DNA from: Microvirga sp. SRT01
Lineage (GTDB): Bacteria > Pseudomonadota > Alphaproteobacteria > Sphingomonadales > Sphingomonadaceae
NCBI GenBank assembly: GCA_018139225.1
Contig: JAGSNX010000006.1
Span: 1-64,000, forward strand
Length of the DNA stretch: 64,000 bases
Direction of reading: 5' to 3'
Shown: positions 33,908-42,584 of the stretch, piece by piece
How the letters are laid out: each line of letters begins with the position of its first letter
How positions within the stretch are numbered: position 1 is the stretch's first letter
Made by a program: the position numbers and the translations under genes
The notes under the pieces: generated by a model
What the model saw: the letters and a program-made list of their open reading frames with translations, nothing else
Told to the model about the DNA's origin: nothing
The model's database searches: none

Positions 33908-35461
33908 ATGAGAAAGCAGATCCTGATCGTCGGCGGTGGCACGGCCGGGTGGCTGACCGCAGGGTATCTCGCCAAGCGCCTCGGTGCCGATCTGCCCGGC
34001 GGGGTTGCGATCACGCTGGTGGAATCGCACGACATCGGCGTCCTGGGCGTCGGCGAAGGCACCTTTCCCACGATCCGGCGAACGCTGGCGACGATCGGCA
34101 TCGACGAGGCCGACCTCGTCCGCCGCTGTGGCGCGACCTTCAAACAGGGCGCCAAGTTCGTGAACTGGCGCAACGTACCGGGCGAAGGTGCGACCGACCA
34201 TTATTCGCACCCGTTCCAGGTCGCGGATTCCAGCGGCGGGCTCGAACTCTTGCCCTATTGGTTGTTGGGCGAGGGCGGGACCGAGAACTGGGACGAGGTT
34301 TCCAATCCACAGAAAAAGGCGGCGGATGCCCGACGCGCGCCCAAGCTGCCGAGCCACGAGGATTATGTCGGGCCGCTCAACTACGCGTTCCACTTCGATG
34401 CGATCGCGCTGGCCGGGCTGCTGCGCGAGCAGGGGATCGCCAACGGCGTCCGGCACCTGATCGACACCGTAACGCAGGTGAGCCTCGACGCGGACGGCGC
34501 GATCGACAGCGTCTCGACCGAGCGGAACGGGTCGCTGACGGCCGATTTGTATGTCGACTGCACGGGTTTCCGGGCCGAGCTGATCGGCAAGGCGATGAAC
34601 ATCCCGTTCCGCTCCTGCCGCGACGTGCTGTTCTGCGACCGGGCGGTCGCCGCGCAGCTGCCGTACACGGGAGAGCGGGACCCGATCGCGTCCTACACCA
34701 TCTCCACGGCGCAGCAGGCGGGATGGACGTGGGACATCGGGCTGGATCGCCGCCGTGGTATCGGCCACGTCTATTCGTCGGATCACACGGACGACGAGGC
34801 CGCCGAGCGCGTGCTGCGCGGCTATCTGGGTGCGGCAGGGGCCGATGCGGAGGTGCGCCGGTTCAAGTTCGATGCGGGGTATCGCGAAACCAACTGGCAC
34901 AAGAACTGCGTCGCCGTTGGATTATCGAGCGGCTTTTTCGAGCCGTTGGAGGCAACCGGAATCGCCTTCGCCGAAGTGTCCGCCGGGATGATCGCCAACC
35001 TGTTTCCCTGGGGAGGCGATTACGAGACCTCGGCGCGGCAGTTCAACCTGAACCTGCGCCGCCGCTACGAACGCGCGCTGGACTTCATCAAGCTGCATTA
35101 TTGCATCTCCGAACGGCGCGACACCGAATTCTGGCGCGACAACGTCGCCGCCGCGTCGATCCCCGACTCGCTCCATGAGATGCTCGATCGCTGGCGGTAC
35201 CGGTGGCCGAACGAACTCGACATCGATGCCCAGATCGACATCTTCACCGAGCCGAGCTGGCAATATGTCCTGTACGGCATGGGCTGGAAGACCGATCTCA
35301 GCGCCAAGGCCGGCTCGCTCCGTTATCATGAGGATGCGCGGCGGGCATTCGCGGAGGTAAGGCGGCAGGCGGATTATGCCATTGCGAACCTGCCGTCGAA
35401 CCGGGATCTGGTAGAATATGCCCGGTCGCATCGCTTCGGCCAGCGCCGGGCCGCGGCGTGA
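33908..35461 (+). CDS. flavin-dependent tryptophan-halogenase-family protein, first copy
   Basis: FAD-dependent enzyme, 517 aa, of the fold used by tryptophan 7-halogenase. The FAD motif is LIVGGGTAGW (residues 9-15 carry GGGTAGW), followed by VGEGTFPTI. The FKQGAKFVNW stretch holds the lysine that is essential in known halogenases, and FFEPLEATGI the conserved glutamate. The WxWxIP signature is altered: residues 273-278 read WTWDIG. Paralogues are common beside TonB receptors in sphingomonads and Caulobacter, where the substrate is unknown. The next gene overlaps its stop (GTGA). Halogenation of a carbohydrate-linked or aromatic substrate is speculation. Confidence 0.88.
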   Translation: MRKQILIVGGGTAGWLTAGYLAKRLGADLPGGVAITLVESHDIGVLGVGEGTFPTIRRTLATIGIDEADLVRRCGATFKQGAKFVNWRNVPGEGATDHYSHPFQVADSSGGLELLPYWLLGEGGTENWDEVSNPQKKAADARRAPKLPSHEDYVGPLNYAFHFDAIALAGLLREQGIANGVRHLIDTVTQVSLDADGAIDSVSTERNGSLTADLYVDCTGFRAELIGKAMNIPFRSCRDVLFCDRAVAAQLPYTGERDPIASYTISTAQQAGWTWDIGLDRRRGIGHVYSSDHTDDEAAERVLRGYLGAAGADAEVRRFKFDAGYRETNWHKNCVAVGLSSGFFEPLEATGIAFAEVSAGMIANLFPWGGDYETSARQFNLNLRRRYERALDFIKLHYCISERRDTEFWRDNVAAASIPDSLHEMLDRWRYRWPNELDIDAQIDIFTEPSWQYVLYGMGWKTDLSAKAGSLRYHEDARRAFAEVRRQADYAIANLPSNRDLVEYARSHRFGQRRAAA

Positions 35462-36996
35462 GCGCCGACGTACCCCGACCGATCCGCAAGGTCGTCATCG
35501 TCGGTGGAGGAACGGCAGGCTGGATGGCCGCTGCCGCGCTGTCCCGTCTGACCGCCGCCGGAGTCGCGATCACGCTGGTCGAATCCGAAGACATCGGGAC
35601 GATCGGCGTCGGCGAGGCGACCATCCCGTCGCTACACGACTTCAACCGCCTGCTCGGGATCGACGAGGACGCATTCGTCCGCGCCACCCGCGCGACGTTC
35701 AAGCTGGGCATCGAGTTCGTCGGCTGGGGCCGCATCGGCGACCGGTACATGCATCCGTTCGGCACGCACGGCCGCGATGTCGAGGGCGTGAAGTTCCACC
35801 AGCTCTGGCTGCGGCAGTCGCGGATCGATGGCGCCGCCGGCGATGTCGGCCGGCTGGACGAATATTGCCTGTCCGCCGTCGCCGCGCACGCGGGCCGGTT
35901 CACGCGGCCTTCGGACAACCCGGCCACCGTGCTCGCCTCGCTAGGCTACGCGTTTCATTTCGACGCGGGGCTGTACGGGCGCTATCTGAGGCAGCTGTCG
36001 GAACGGACCGGCGTCACCCGGATCGAGGGCAGGGTCACGGCCGTCGAGCGATCGGAGCATAATGGTCATATCGCTGCGGTCGTGCTCGACGGAGGGCGGC
36101 GGATCGACGGCGAACTGTTCGTGGATTGCAGCGGCTTCCGATCGCTGCTGCTTGGCGATGCGATGGGCGTGGCGTTCGACAGCTGGCAGCATTGGCTGCC
36201 CTGCGACCGGGCGCTGGCGGTGCCGAGTACCAGTACCGCCGCGTTGCTGCCCTACACCCGCGCCACCGCCGGTACGGCGGGATGGCGGTGGCGCATCCCG
36301 CTTCAGCACCGCGTCGGCAACGGCCATGTCTATGCCAGCGCGTTTCAGGACGAAGCGCAGGCCGAGGACGATCTGCTGCGCGGCCTTGACGGCGCGGCGC
36401 TGGGGGATGCGCGCAGGCTTCGCTTCGTCGCGGGCGTCCGGCAGCGGCTATGGGAGGGCAACTGCGTCGCGCTCGGGCTCGCGGGCGGCTTTCTGGAACC
36501 GCTGGAGTCGACCAGCATCCATCTGGTGCAGTCGGGCATCTCGCGCCTGTTGAGCCTGTTCCCAGATACGGGGTTCGCCAGCGCCGAGCGCGACGAATAC
36601 AACCGGCTGCTGCGGCTGGAATACGAGCAGATCCGAGATTTCATCATCCTGCACTATCATGCCACCACCCGCGACGATTCTCCCTTTTGGAACCACTGCC
36701 GGACGATGGACATTCCGGCTTCGCTGTCGGGCAAGATCGCACTGTGGCGCAGCCGGGCGCGCGTCATCCGCGATCAGGGCGGGCTGTTCACCGACGACAG
36801 CTGGATCGCGGTTCTGGCCGGTCAGGAGCCGGCACCGACTTCTTACGACCCGCTGGTCGATACGCTGCCGGTGGAGGAAGCGGGACGCTTCATGCACCAC
36901 CTGCGCGACATGATCGCCAAGACCGCCGCGGCGATGCCACGCCACGACGCGTTCATTGACCGGCATTGTCGCGCCGATCTGGCGAACGCTGCATGA
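35458..36996 (+). CDS. flavin-dependent tryptophan-halogenase-family protein, second copy
   Basis: Paralogue of the preceding gene, 512 aa, translated from a GTG that overlaps the previous stop by 4 bases. The FAD motif VIVGGGTAGW, VGEATIPSL, FKLGIEFVGW (catalytic Lys region), FLEPLESTSI (conserved Glu) and an intact WRWRIP (residues 276-281) are all present, so this copy is closer to the classical halogenase pattern than the first. Tight coupling suggests the two act together or as a heteromer. Cytosolic, since no signal peptide is visible. Confidence 0.88.
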   Translation: MSADVPRPIRKVVIVGGGTAGWMAAAALSRLTAAGVAITLVESEDIGTIGVGEATIPSLHDFNRLLGIDEDAFVRATRATFKLGIEFVGWGRIGDRYMHPFGTHGRDVEGVKFHQLWLRQSRIDGAAGDVGRLDEYCLSAVAAHAGRFTRPSDNPATVLASLGYAFHFDAGLYGRYLRQLSERTGVTRIEGRVTAVERSEHNGHIAAVVLDGGRRIDGELFVDCSGFRSLLLGDAMGVAFDSWQHWLPCDRALAVPSTSTAALLPYTRATAGTAGWRWRIPLQHRVGNGHVYASAFQDEAQAEDDLLRGLDGAALGDARRLRFVAGVRQRLWEGNCVALGLAGGFLEPLESTSIHLVQSGISRLLSLFPDTGFASAERDEYNRLLRLEYEQIRDFIILHYHATTRDDSPFWNHCRTMDIPASLSGKIALWRSRARVIRDQGGLFTDDSWIAVLAGQEPAPTSYDPLVDTLPVEEAGRFMHHLRDMIAKTAAAMPRHDAFIDRHCRADLANAA

Positions 36997-37458
36997 CGTG
37001 GATGACATATCGGCACCTCCCAGTTGCGGTAGTGATGACGAACGCCGGGCCGCCGGGGTGCGCGGCGCAGGCACAGCGAGCGTTGGCGCGAACCGTCTTG
37101 CCCGACCGCGCGCGCGCGGGTGAGCCGATCGATCTTTCTGCCGGGGGCGTGCGTTCCGCGTGCGCTGGGTTATGCCGACATTCTGGCGCGGTTGAGGACG
37201 TCGGTGGACGAGTTCGATCTTCGCTCCGCGTGCTGTCACGGCACGTTTCACGACGTTGCTGGTACTGGGTTCAACGACGCGGTGCTACCGGGCGCAACCA
37301 AAACGCTCGTCGAGCTGGGACTGACGCCCCAAGCTGTCCGTGCGTTGCCGCAGACGGTCTTCTAGCGGAAGCGCAGTACTTCTCAGCCCGATATTCGGGC
37401 TCGGGGCGCGTCGGCGGGAGTATCCCACACTATCGACTCTCTACACCGGAACTCCAGC
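36997..37458. other. 462-base gap with a possible gene remnant
   Basis: From the GTG at 37120 to a stop at 37365 one frame has coding character, beginning SRSIFLPGACVPRALGYADI and ending TPQAVRALPQTVF (81 aa). The opening resembles the first strand and oxyanion loop of an alpha/beta hydrolase (FLPGA), but no nucleophile motif follows. It has no good ribosome site, so it is more likely decayed than functional. The remainder shows no coding signal. The promoter of the GH43 gene should lie near its right end. Confidence 0.3.
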
Positions 37459-39084
37459 ATGCATCCTTCGCGCCGTGAAGCCCTGACCCTCGCGCTGGCG
37501 ACCGCGGGGGCTGCGGCGATACCAGCCGAGACCGCCGGGCAGTCGCGCCCCGACGCGGTGGCGTGCGACCGCGCACCCCGCCTGCACGGACGACCGGGGA
37601 TGGAGGGACAAAGGCGAGCCAGTCTGGGCGATGGGCGATACGTCAATCCGGTGCTGTCGGGCGACCGGCCCGACCCGAGCATTCTGAAGGACGGCGCGGA
37701 TTATTACGCTACCTTCTCGTCCTTCCAATATTATCCCGGCATTCCGATCTGGCATTCGCGCAACCTGATCGACTGGACGCCCATCGCGGCTGCGCTCCGC
37801 ACGAACATCGGCATCGTCTGGGCGCTTGATATCGCCAAACATGATGGCCGCTACTTCATCTACATTCCGACGCTCGACGATTCCGAGCGCCCACAAAAGA
37901 CGTTCGTCATCCACGCGTCGAGCATGAGCGGGCCGTGGAGCGAGCCCATCGACATGAAGCTGGACGGCTTCATCGATCCCGGCCACGCGGTCGGCGAAGA
38001 CGGTCAGCGCTACCTGTTCTTCAATGGCGGTCGCCGGGTCCGCATCAGCGCCGACGGCCTGTCCGCCGTTGGGCCGGTCGAGCACGTCTACTCAGGTTGG
38101 CCGATCCCCGACGACTATGTGATCGAGGGTTTCGCCTTGGAGGGGCCGAAGGTCCTGCGCCGGGGCGAGTGGTTCTATCTGATTTCGGGACAGGGCGGGA
38201 CGGCAGGACCGCCGACCAGCCACATGGTGGTGGTCGCGCGATCGCGCTCCATCGACGGGCCGTGGCAGAACTGCCCCCACAACCCCGTCGTCCGCACGCT
38301 CAGCCGGGACGAACCGTGGTGGTCGCGCGGGCACGGCACAGCCGTCGAGGCACCCGACGGAAGCTGGTGGCTGGCGTATCACGGCTATGAGAACGGATTC
38401 CGCACACTCGGCCGCCAGATGCTTTTGGAGCCGATCACGTGGACCGAAGACGGGTGGCCGCGCGCCGCGGGCGGCGACCTATCCACGCCGATCGCCGCGC
38501 CACGGGGCGGGTTGCCCGGACCGCATGGAACAACGCTATCGAACTTCTCGCCAGACATGTTCGGCACCAAGATGCAGTTCTTCGATCCGGCGAAGGGCGA
38601 TTATCTGAGGCGGGCGAGCGTCGACGAGGGAGTGTTGACGCTGGCCGGGCAGGGGGTGGGGCCGGCAAACAGTTCACCCTTGCTGTTCGTGGCAGGAGAC
38701 CGTTCGTATGAGCTGTCGGTGGAGGTCGAGATCCTGGGAACCAGCACCGCAGGGGTGACGCTCTTCTACAACGACAAGCTCTTCTGCGGCTTGGCCATCG
38801 GGCCCAGGCAACTCCATGCGTACCGGATCGGTCAGGAGGAGCGATGGCCGCCGGGAGCCAGGATCGACGCGACGCGATTGCACATCCGCGCCGTGAACGA
38901 CGAGAACGTCGTGACGTTCTTCTACAGCCGCGACGGCCGGAACTGGACCAAGGATCGATCGGTGGAGGTAGCCGGGTACAATCATAACGTCGCCGACGGT
39001 TTCCTCAGCCTCAGGCCGGGCGTGTTCGCAGCCGGAGACGGCCGGGCCAGGTTCCGCAACTTCCGCTATCGCGCGCGTGGCTAG
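37459..39084 (+). CDS. GH43 family glycoside hydrolase (beta-xylosidase / arabinofuranosidase type), Tat-exported
   Basis: Periplasmic exo-enzyme, 541 aa, likely cleaving xylose or arabinose from hemicellulose oligosaccharides. The N-terminus has a twin-arginine signal (SRREALTLALATAGAAA). The five-bladed propeller shows the base Asp D72 in RPDPSILKDG, the pKa-modulating Asp in IDPGHAV, and the acid Glu in IEGFALEGPKV. A C-terminal beta-sandwich (about 370-541) with GVTLFYNDKLFCGLAI and VVTFFYSRDGRNW is the GH43 C2/DUF1349-like accessory domain. It lies downstream of the halogenase genes and just upstream of a GH74 remnant. Confidence 0.9.
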   Translation: MHPSRREALTLALATAGAAAIPAETAGQSRPDAVACDRAPRLHGRPGMEGQRRASLGDGRYVNPVLSGDRPDPSILKDGADYYATFSSFQYYPGIPIWHSRNLIDWTPIAAALRTNIGIVWALDIAKHDGRYFIYIPTLDDSERPQKTFVIHASSMSGPWSEPIDMKLDGFIDPGHAVGEDGQRYLFFNGGRRVRISADGLSAVGPVEHVYSGWPIPDDYVIEGFALEGPKVLRRGEWFYLISGQGGTAGPPTSHMVVVARSRSIDGPWQNCPHNPVVRTLSRDEPWWSRGHGTAVEAPDGSWWLAYHGYENGFRTLGRQMLLEPITWTEDGWPRAAGGDLSTPIAAPRGGLPGPHGTTLSNFSPDMFGTKMQFFDPAKGDYLRRASVDEGVLTLAGQGVGPANSSPLLFVAGDRSYELSVEVEILGTSTAGVTLFYNDKLFCGLAIGPRQLHAYRIGQEERWPPGARIDATRLHIRAVNDENVVTFFYSRDGRNWTKDRSVEVAGYNHNVADGFLSLRPGVFAAGDGRARFRNFRYRARG

Positions 39085-39097
39085 GTTATGGTTGACG

Positions 39098-39400
39098 ATG
39101 ACGCTGGCGCTGACGGCGACCGCGCATCCGCCGATTTTCCGGACAGCCCGGCCGTCGCGTCCTACACCTAGCGGAACGTAAAGGTCGGGGCCGGCGGATA
39201 TGCGCCCAACATCGTCGTTAGCCAAGCCGAGCGCGGCCTTGCCTATCTGCGGACGGATATGGGCGGCGGTGCCGAGGCCGCGTTCAAACTTCTTCTCTTG
39301 GCCCGAGCCGCAAACTCAACCCTTCGCGACGAGCATCATCATCGTCGGATTGCCGGTCTGGTTCACCGGCGCCTTGATGCTGAGCCTGCGACGGTAGCGT
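39098..39400 (+). pseudogene. remnant of a GH74 endo-xyloglucanase gene
   Basis: A signal-peptide-like start (MTLALTATAHP, from 39098) is followed, in another frame, by SYT-stop-RNVKVGAGGYAPNIV and then GLAYLRTDMGG (39160-39267). This matches the conserved N-terminus of GH74 enzymes, in which SYTW-RNV is followed by the GGG/TD-GG segment; the stop (TAG at 39169) replaces the expected Trp codon. After the GG the homology ends. A different frame then reads WPEPQTQPFATSI, a hydrophobic stretch and terminal RR before a stop near 39397. The gene has therefore suffered a frameshift, a nonsense change and loss of nearly the whole catalytic region. Confidence 0.6.
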
Positions 39401-39465
39401 TCTTATGGCCTTCGACAGGAGAAAGACCGGCAAACGCCACCGATCGTGATCGTGGTTTCGCAGCT

Positions 39466-40683
39466 TCACCCCGCCCCTTGCGCCGGGGTATTCACCCCCA
39501 TCGACGCCAAATACCGTTTTACGTTCCGCGCCGCCTGACGCAGTCGCTGTTCGTTCTCGACCAGCGCGATGCGGACGAAGCCTTCGCCGTTTTCGCCATA
39601 TCCGACACCCGGCGCGACTGCGACCTTCGCCTCGGTCAGCATCTGCTTCGAGAATTCCAGCGACCCCAGATGCGCCAGTGCCGGCGGCAACGGTGCCCAG
39701 GCGAACATCGACGCGCGTGGGCTTGGGATGTCCCAGCCGGCGCGCGCGAAGCTGTCGACCAGCACGTCGCGACGCTTGTGATAGAGCACCCGGTTCTTCT
39801 CGACGATGTCCTGCGGCCCGTTCAGCGCCGCGCACGCCGCCGCCTGGATCGGCGTGAACGCGCCGTAATCGAGGTACGACTTCACCCGCGTCATCGCCGC
39901 GATCAGTTTAGCGTTGCCGACCGCGAAGCCGATTCGCCAGCCGGCCATGCTGTACGTCTTGGACAGCGACGTGAACTCGACCGCGACGTCCTTGCCGCCC
40001 TTGACCTGCAGGATCGAAGGCGTCGGATTGCCGTCGTAGTATAGCTCCGAATAGGCGAGGTCGGACAGGATCCAGAGGCCCTGCTCCTTCGCGAACGCCA
40101 CCAGCCGCTCGTAGAAGGCGAGGTCGACCGTCTCCGCCGTCGGATTCGATGGGTAGTTGACGACGAGCACGCTCGGCCGCGGCACGGTGAACGCCATCGC
40201 CCGTTCCAGGCTCTCGAAATACGCTTCGTCAGGCGTCGTCGGCACCGCGCGGATCGTCGCCCCGGCGATGATGAAGCCGAAGGTGTGGATCGGATAGCTG
40301 GGGTTCGGTGCGAGCACGACGTCGCCCGGCGCGGTGATCGCGGTAGCGAGGCTGGCCAGCCCCTCCTTCGATCCCATCGTCACCACGACTTCGGTCTCCG
40401 GGTTCAACTCGACCCCGAACCGTCGCCCGTAGTAATTCGCCTGCGCGCGGCGCAGTCCGGGAATGCCCTTCGACTGTGAATAGCCATGCGCGTCGGGCTT
40501 GCGCGTCACCTCGATCAGCTTCTCGATGACGTGCTCGGGCGGCGGCAGGTCGGGATTGCCCATGCCGAGATCGATGATGTCCTCGCCGCCCGCGCGCGCC
40601 GCCGCCCGCATCGCGTTGACTTCCGCGATCACGTACGGGGGCAGGCGCTTCATGCGATAGAAATCGTCGGACGGGTCGGTCAT
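39466..40683 (-). CDS. alaC: alanine-synthesising PLP-dependent aminotransferase (AlaC-type)
   Basis: Class I/II fold-type I aminotransferase, 405 aa, making alanine from pyruvate and glutamate in the cytosol. It opens RMKRLPPYVIAEVNAMRAAARA, the standard AlaC beginning, with IDLGMGNPDLPPP, then NYPSNPTAETVD (Asn/Pro for PLP) and the Schiff-base lysine in SLSKTYSMAGWRIGF. Close relatives include LL-diaminopimelate aminotransferases, but the opening favours AlaC. It is divergent from phaC, with a 107-base gap. Confidence 0.9.
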   Translation of the reverse strand: MTDPSDDFYRMKRLPPYVIAEVNAMRAAARAGGEDIIDLGMGNPDLPPPEHVIEKLIEVTRKPDAHGYSQSKGIPGLRRAQANYYGRRFGVELNPETEVVVTMGSKEGLASLATAITAPGDVVLAPNPSYPIHTFGFIIAGATIRAVPTTPDEAYFESLERAMAFTVPRPSVLVVNYPSNPTAETVDLAFYERLVAFAKEQGLWILSDLAYSELYYDGNPTPSILQVKGGKDVAVEFTSLSKTYSMAGWRIGFAVGNAKLIAAMTRVKSYLDYGAFTPIQAAACAALNGPQDIVEKNRVLYHKRRDVLVDSFARAGWDIPSPRASMFAWAPLPPALAHLGSLEFSKQMLTEAKVAVAPGVGYGENGEGFVRIALVENEQRLRQAARNVKRYLASMGVNTPAQGAG

Positions 40684-40790
40684 GGCAGTACCTTTCGCCG
40701 ACGCATCTACAGCGAAGCGGCCCGTCGCGAAAGCTGACGTGGAACTGCGAATGCACTACGCCCGTCTACAGGATCGAGGAGAGACCGCGC

Positions 40791-42497
40791 ATGGCCGACG
40801 CACCCGAGCAGCCGACCCTGAAGGACATGCAGCATTGGACATGGGTCCTCGGCCGTGCGCAGCAGATGATGATGGAGCAGGGCATCGCCGCGCTGCCGAC
40901 CATACCCGGCTTCAACGATCCCGCCACGCTGGAGCGGGCCCGCGATTTCTGGACCGACAGTCTGACGCTGTGGCAGCGGTTTCTCGATCCCACCAGCGCG
41001 CCGCCGACCGCGGAAACCCCCGAACAGGCGCGCGACAAGCGGTTCAAGGACCCGCAATGGCGCGAGAACCCGGTCTTCGACCTGATCCGTCAGAGCTACA
41101 ACACGATCGCCGACCACATGCTGCGCGGCGTCGACGCGATCGACGGTATCGATCCGAAGCAGCGAGAGCAGCTTCGCTTCGCCACCCGCGGCTTCGTCGA
41201 TGCGATGAGCCCGACCAACTTCGCGCTGACCAATCCGGCGGTGCTGGAGCGGACGGTCGAGACGCGCGGCGAGAATCTGCTCAAGGGGCTCCAGAACATG
41301 CTGGCGGACATGGGCCGCGGGCAGATGACGCACACCGACGGTTCCGCATTCGAGGTCGGTCGCAACCTCGCCGCTACGCCGGGTCAGGTCGTCAAGCGCA
41401 CCGACCTGTACGAACTCATTCAGTATAACCCGGCGACGAAGAAGGTCCTGGCGACGCCGCTGCTGATCTTCCCGCCGTGGATCAACCGCTTCTACATCCT
41501 CGATTTGACGCCGGAGAAGAGCTTCATCCGCTGGGCGGTGGAGCAGGGCATCACCGTGTTCATGGTGTCGTGGAAATCCGCCGACGCGACGATGAAGGAC
41601 GTGATGTGGGACGATTACGTCGCCGCGCAGGTCGATGCGATCGACACCGTCCGCGACCTGCTCGACGTGCCCGCGGTCCACACCGTCGGCTATTGCGTCG
41701 CCGGCACCACGCTCGCCGCGACGCTGGCGGTGGAGACGGCGCGGGGCGGGGCGGACAAGGTCGCCAGCGCCACCTTCTTCACCGCGCAAGTCGATTTCTC
41801 CGGTGCCGGCGACCTCCAGCACTTCGTCGACGACGAGCAGCTGACGATGCTGGAGAAACTGTCGCCGGACGGATTCCTCGACGGCCGCTACATGGCAGCG
41901 ACGTTCAACGCGCTGCGCGGTCGCGACCTGATCTGGAACTACGTCACCAACAACTATCTGCTCGGCAAGGATTATGCGCCGTTCGACCTGCTCCACTGGA
42001 ACGGCGACACGACGAACCTGCCGGCGAAGTGGCATCTATCGTATCTGCGTGATCTGTACCGCGACAATTTGCTGGTGACGCCCGGCGCGCTGTCGGTCGG
42101 CGGCACTCCGATCGATCTCACGACGGTGACGACGCCGACCTATGTCCAGGCCGGGCGAGAGGATCATATCGCGCCTGCCGAAAGCGTCTGGAAACTGACG
42201 CATCATTTCGCCGGGCCGTTGCGCTTCGTGCTGGCGGGGTCGGGGCACATCGCCGGCGTCGTCAACCCGCCCTCCGCGGGCAAGTATCAATACTGGACCA
42301 ACGACACGAAGACCGAGTCGCTGTCCGACTTCGTGGCGGGGGCGACCGAGACGAAGGGGAGTTGGTGGCCCGACTGGCTGGCCTGGCTGCGCGGCATCGA
42401 TGACGCGGACGTGCCAGCCAAGGGCGCGCGCATTCCCGGCAAGGGAAAACTTGCTCCGCTGGAGCCGGCGCCCGGCCAATATGTTCGCACCAAATGA
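40791..42497 (+). CDS. phaC: class I poly(3-hydroxyalkanoate) synthase
   Basis: Polymerises 3-hydroxyacyl-CoA into storage polyester at the granule surface, 568 aa. The lipase-like box contains the catalytic cysteine C302 in GYCVAGTTLA. Expected partners are the Asp in YVQAGREDHIAPAES and the His in GSGHIAGVVNPP. N-terminal PhaC features include QWRENPVFDLIRQSY and LLIFPPWINRFYILDL. Length suits class I (no PhaE partner). The phasin gene follows 87 bases later behind a dyad likely bound by PhaR. Confidence 0.96.
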   Translation: MADAPEQPTLKDMQHWTWVLGRAQQMMMEQGIAALPTIPGFNDPATLERARDFWTDSLTLWQRFLDPTSAPPTAETPEQARDKRFKDPQWRENPVFDLIRQSYNTIADHMLRGVDAIDGIDPKQREQLRFATRGFVDAMSPTNFALTNPAVLERTVETRGENLLKGLQNMLADMGRGQMTHTDGSAFEVGRNLAATPGQVVKRTDLYELIQYNPATKKVLATPLLIFPPWINRFYILDLTPEKSFIRWAVEQGITVFMVSWKSADATMKDVMWDDYVAAQVDAIDTVRDLLDVPAVHTVGYCVAGTTLAATLAVETARGGADKVASATFFTAQVDFSGAGDLQHFVDDEQLTMLEKLSPDGFLDGRYMAATFNALRGRDLIWNYVTNNYLLGKDYAPFDLLHWNGDTTNLPAKWHLSYLRDLYRDNLLVTPGALSVGGTPIDLTTVTTPTYVQAGREDHIAPAESVWKLTHHFAGPLRFVLAGSGHIAGVVNPPSAGKYQYWTNDTKTESLSDFVAGATETKGSWWPDWLAWLRGIDDADVPAKGARIPGKGKLAPLEPAPGQYVRTK

Positions 42498-42505
42498 CAA
42501 TTTTG

Positions 42506-42570
42506 TTGCTGCACTGCACAATTTGTATTTGACAAATCTTCGTTAGGCCTCCATTTGTGCAGTGCAGCAA
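42506..42570. promoter_or_regulatory. promoter region flanked by a perfect 16-base inverted repeat (PhaR-like sites)
   Basis: TTGCTGCACTGCACAA (42506-42521) and TTGTGCAGTGCAGCAA (42555-42570) are exact reverse complements, 33 bases apart. Each contains TGC-ACT-GCA-type TGC(N3)GCA units like those bound by the PHA-responsive repressor PhaR. A -35-like TTGACA (42529-42534) lies between them. Placement just before the phasin gene fits phasin repression that is relieved by polymer. Confidence 0.6.
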
Positions 42571-42584
42571 TGGAGAGGTGCGGC

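Noticed and set aside
37120..37365. Calling the 81-codon frame a functional alpha/beta hydrolase
   Set aside because: It lacks a nucleophile elbow, acid and histidine and has no ribosome site. It is reported only as a possible remnant.
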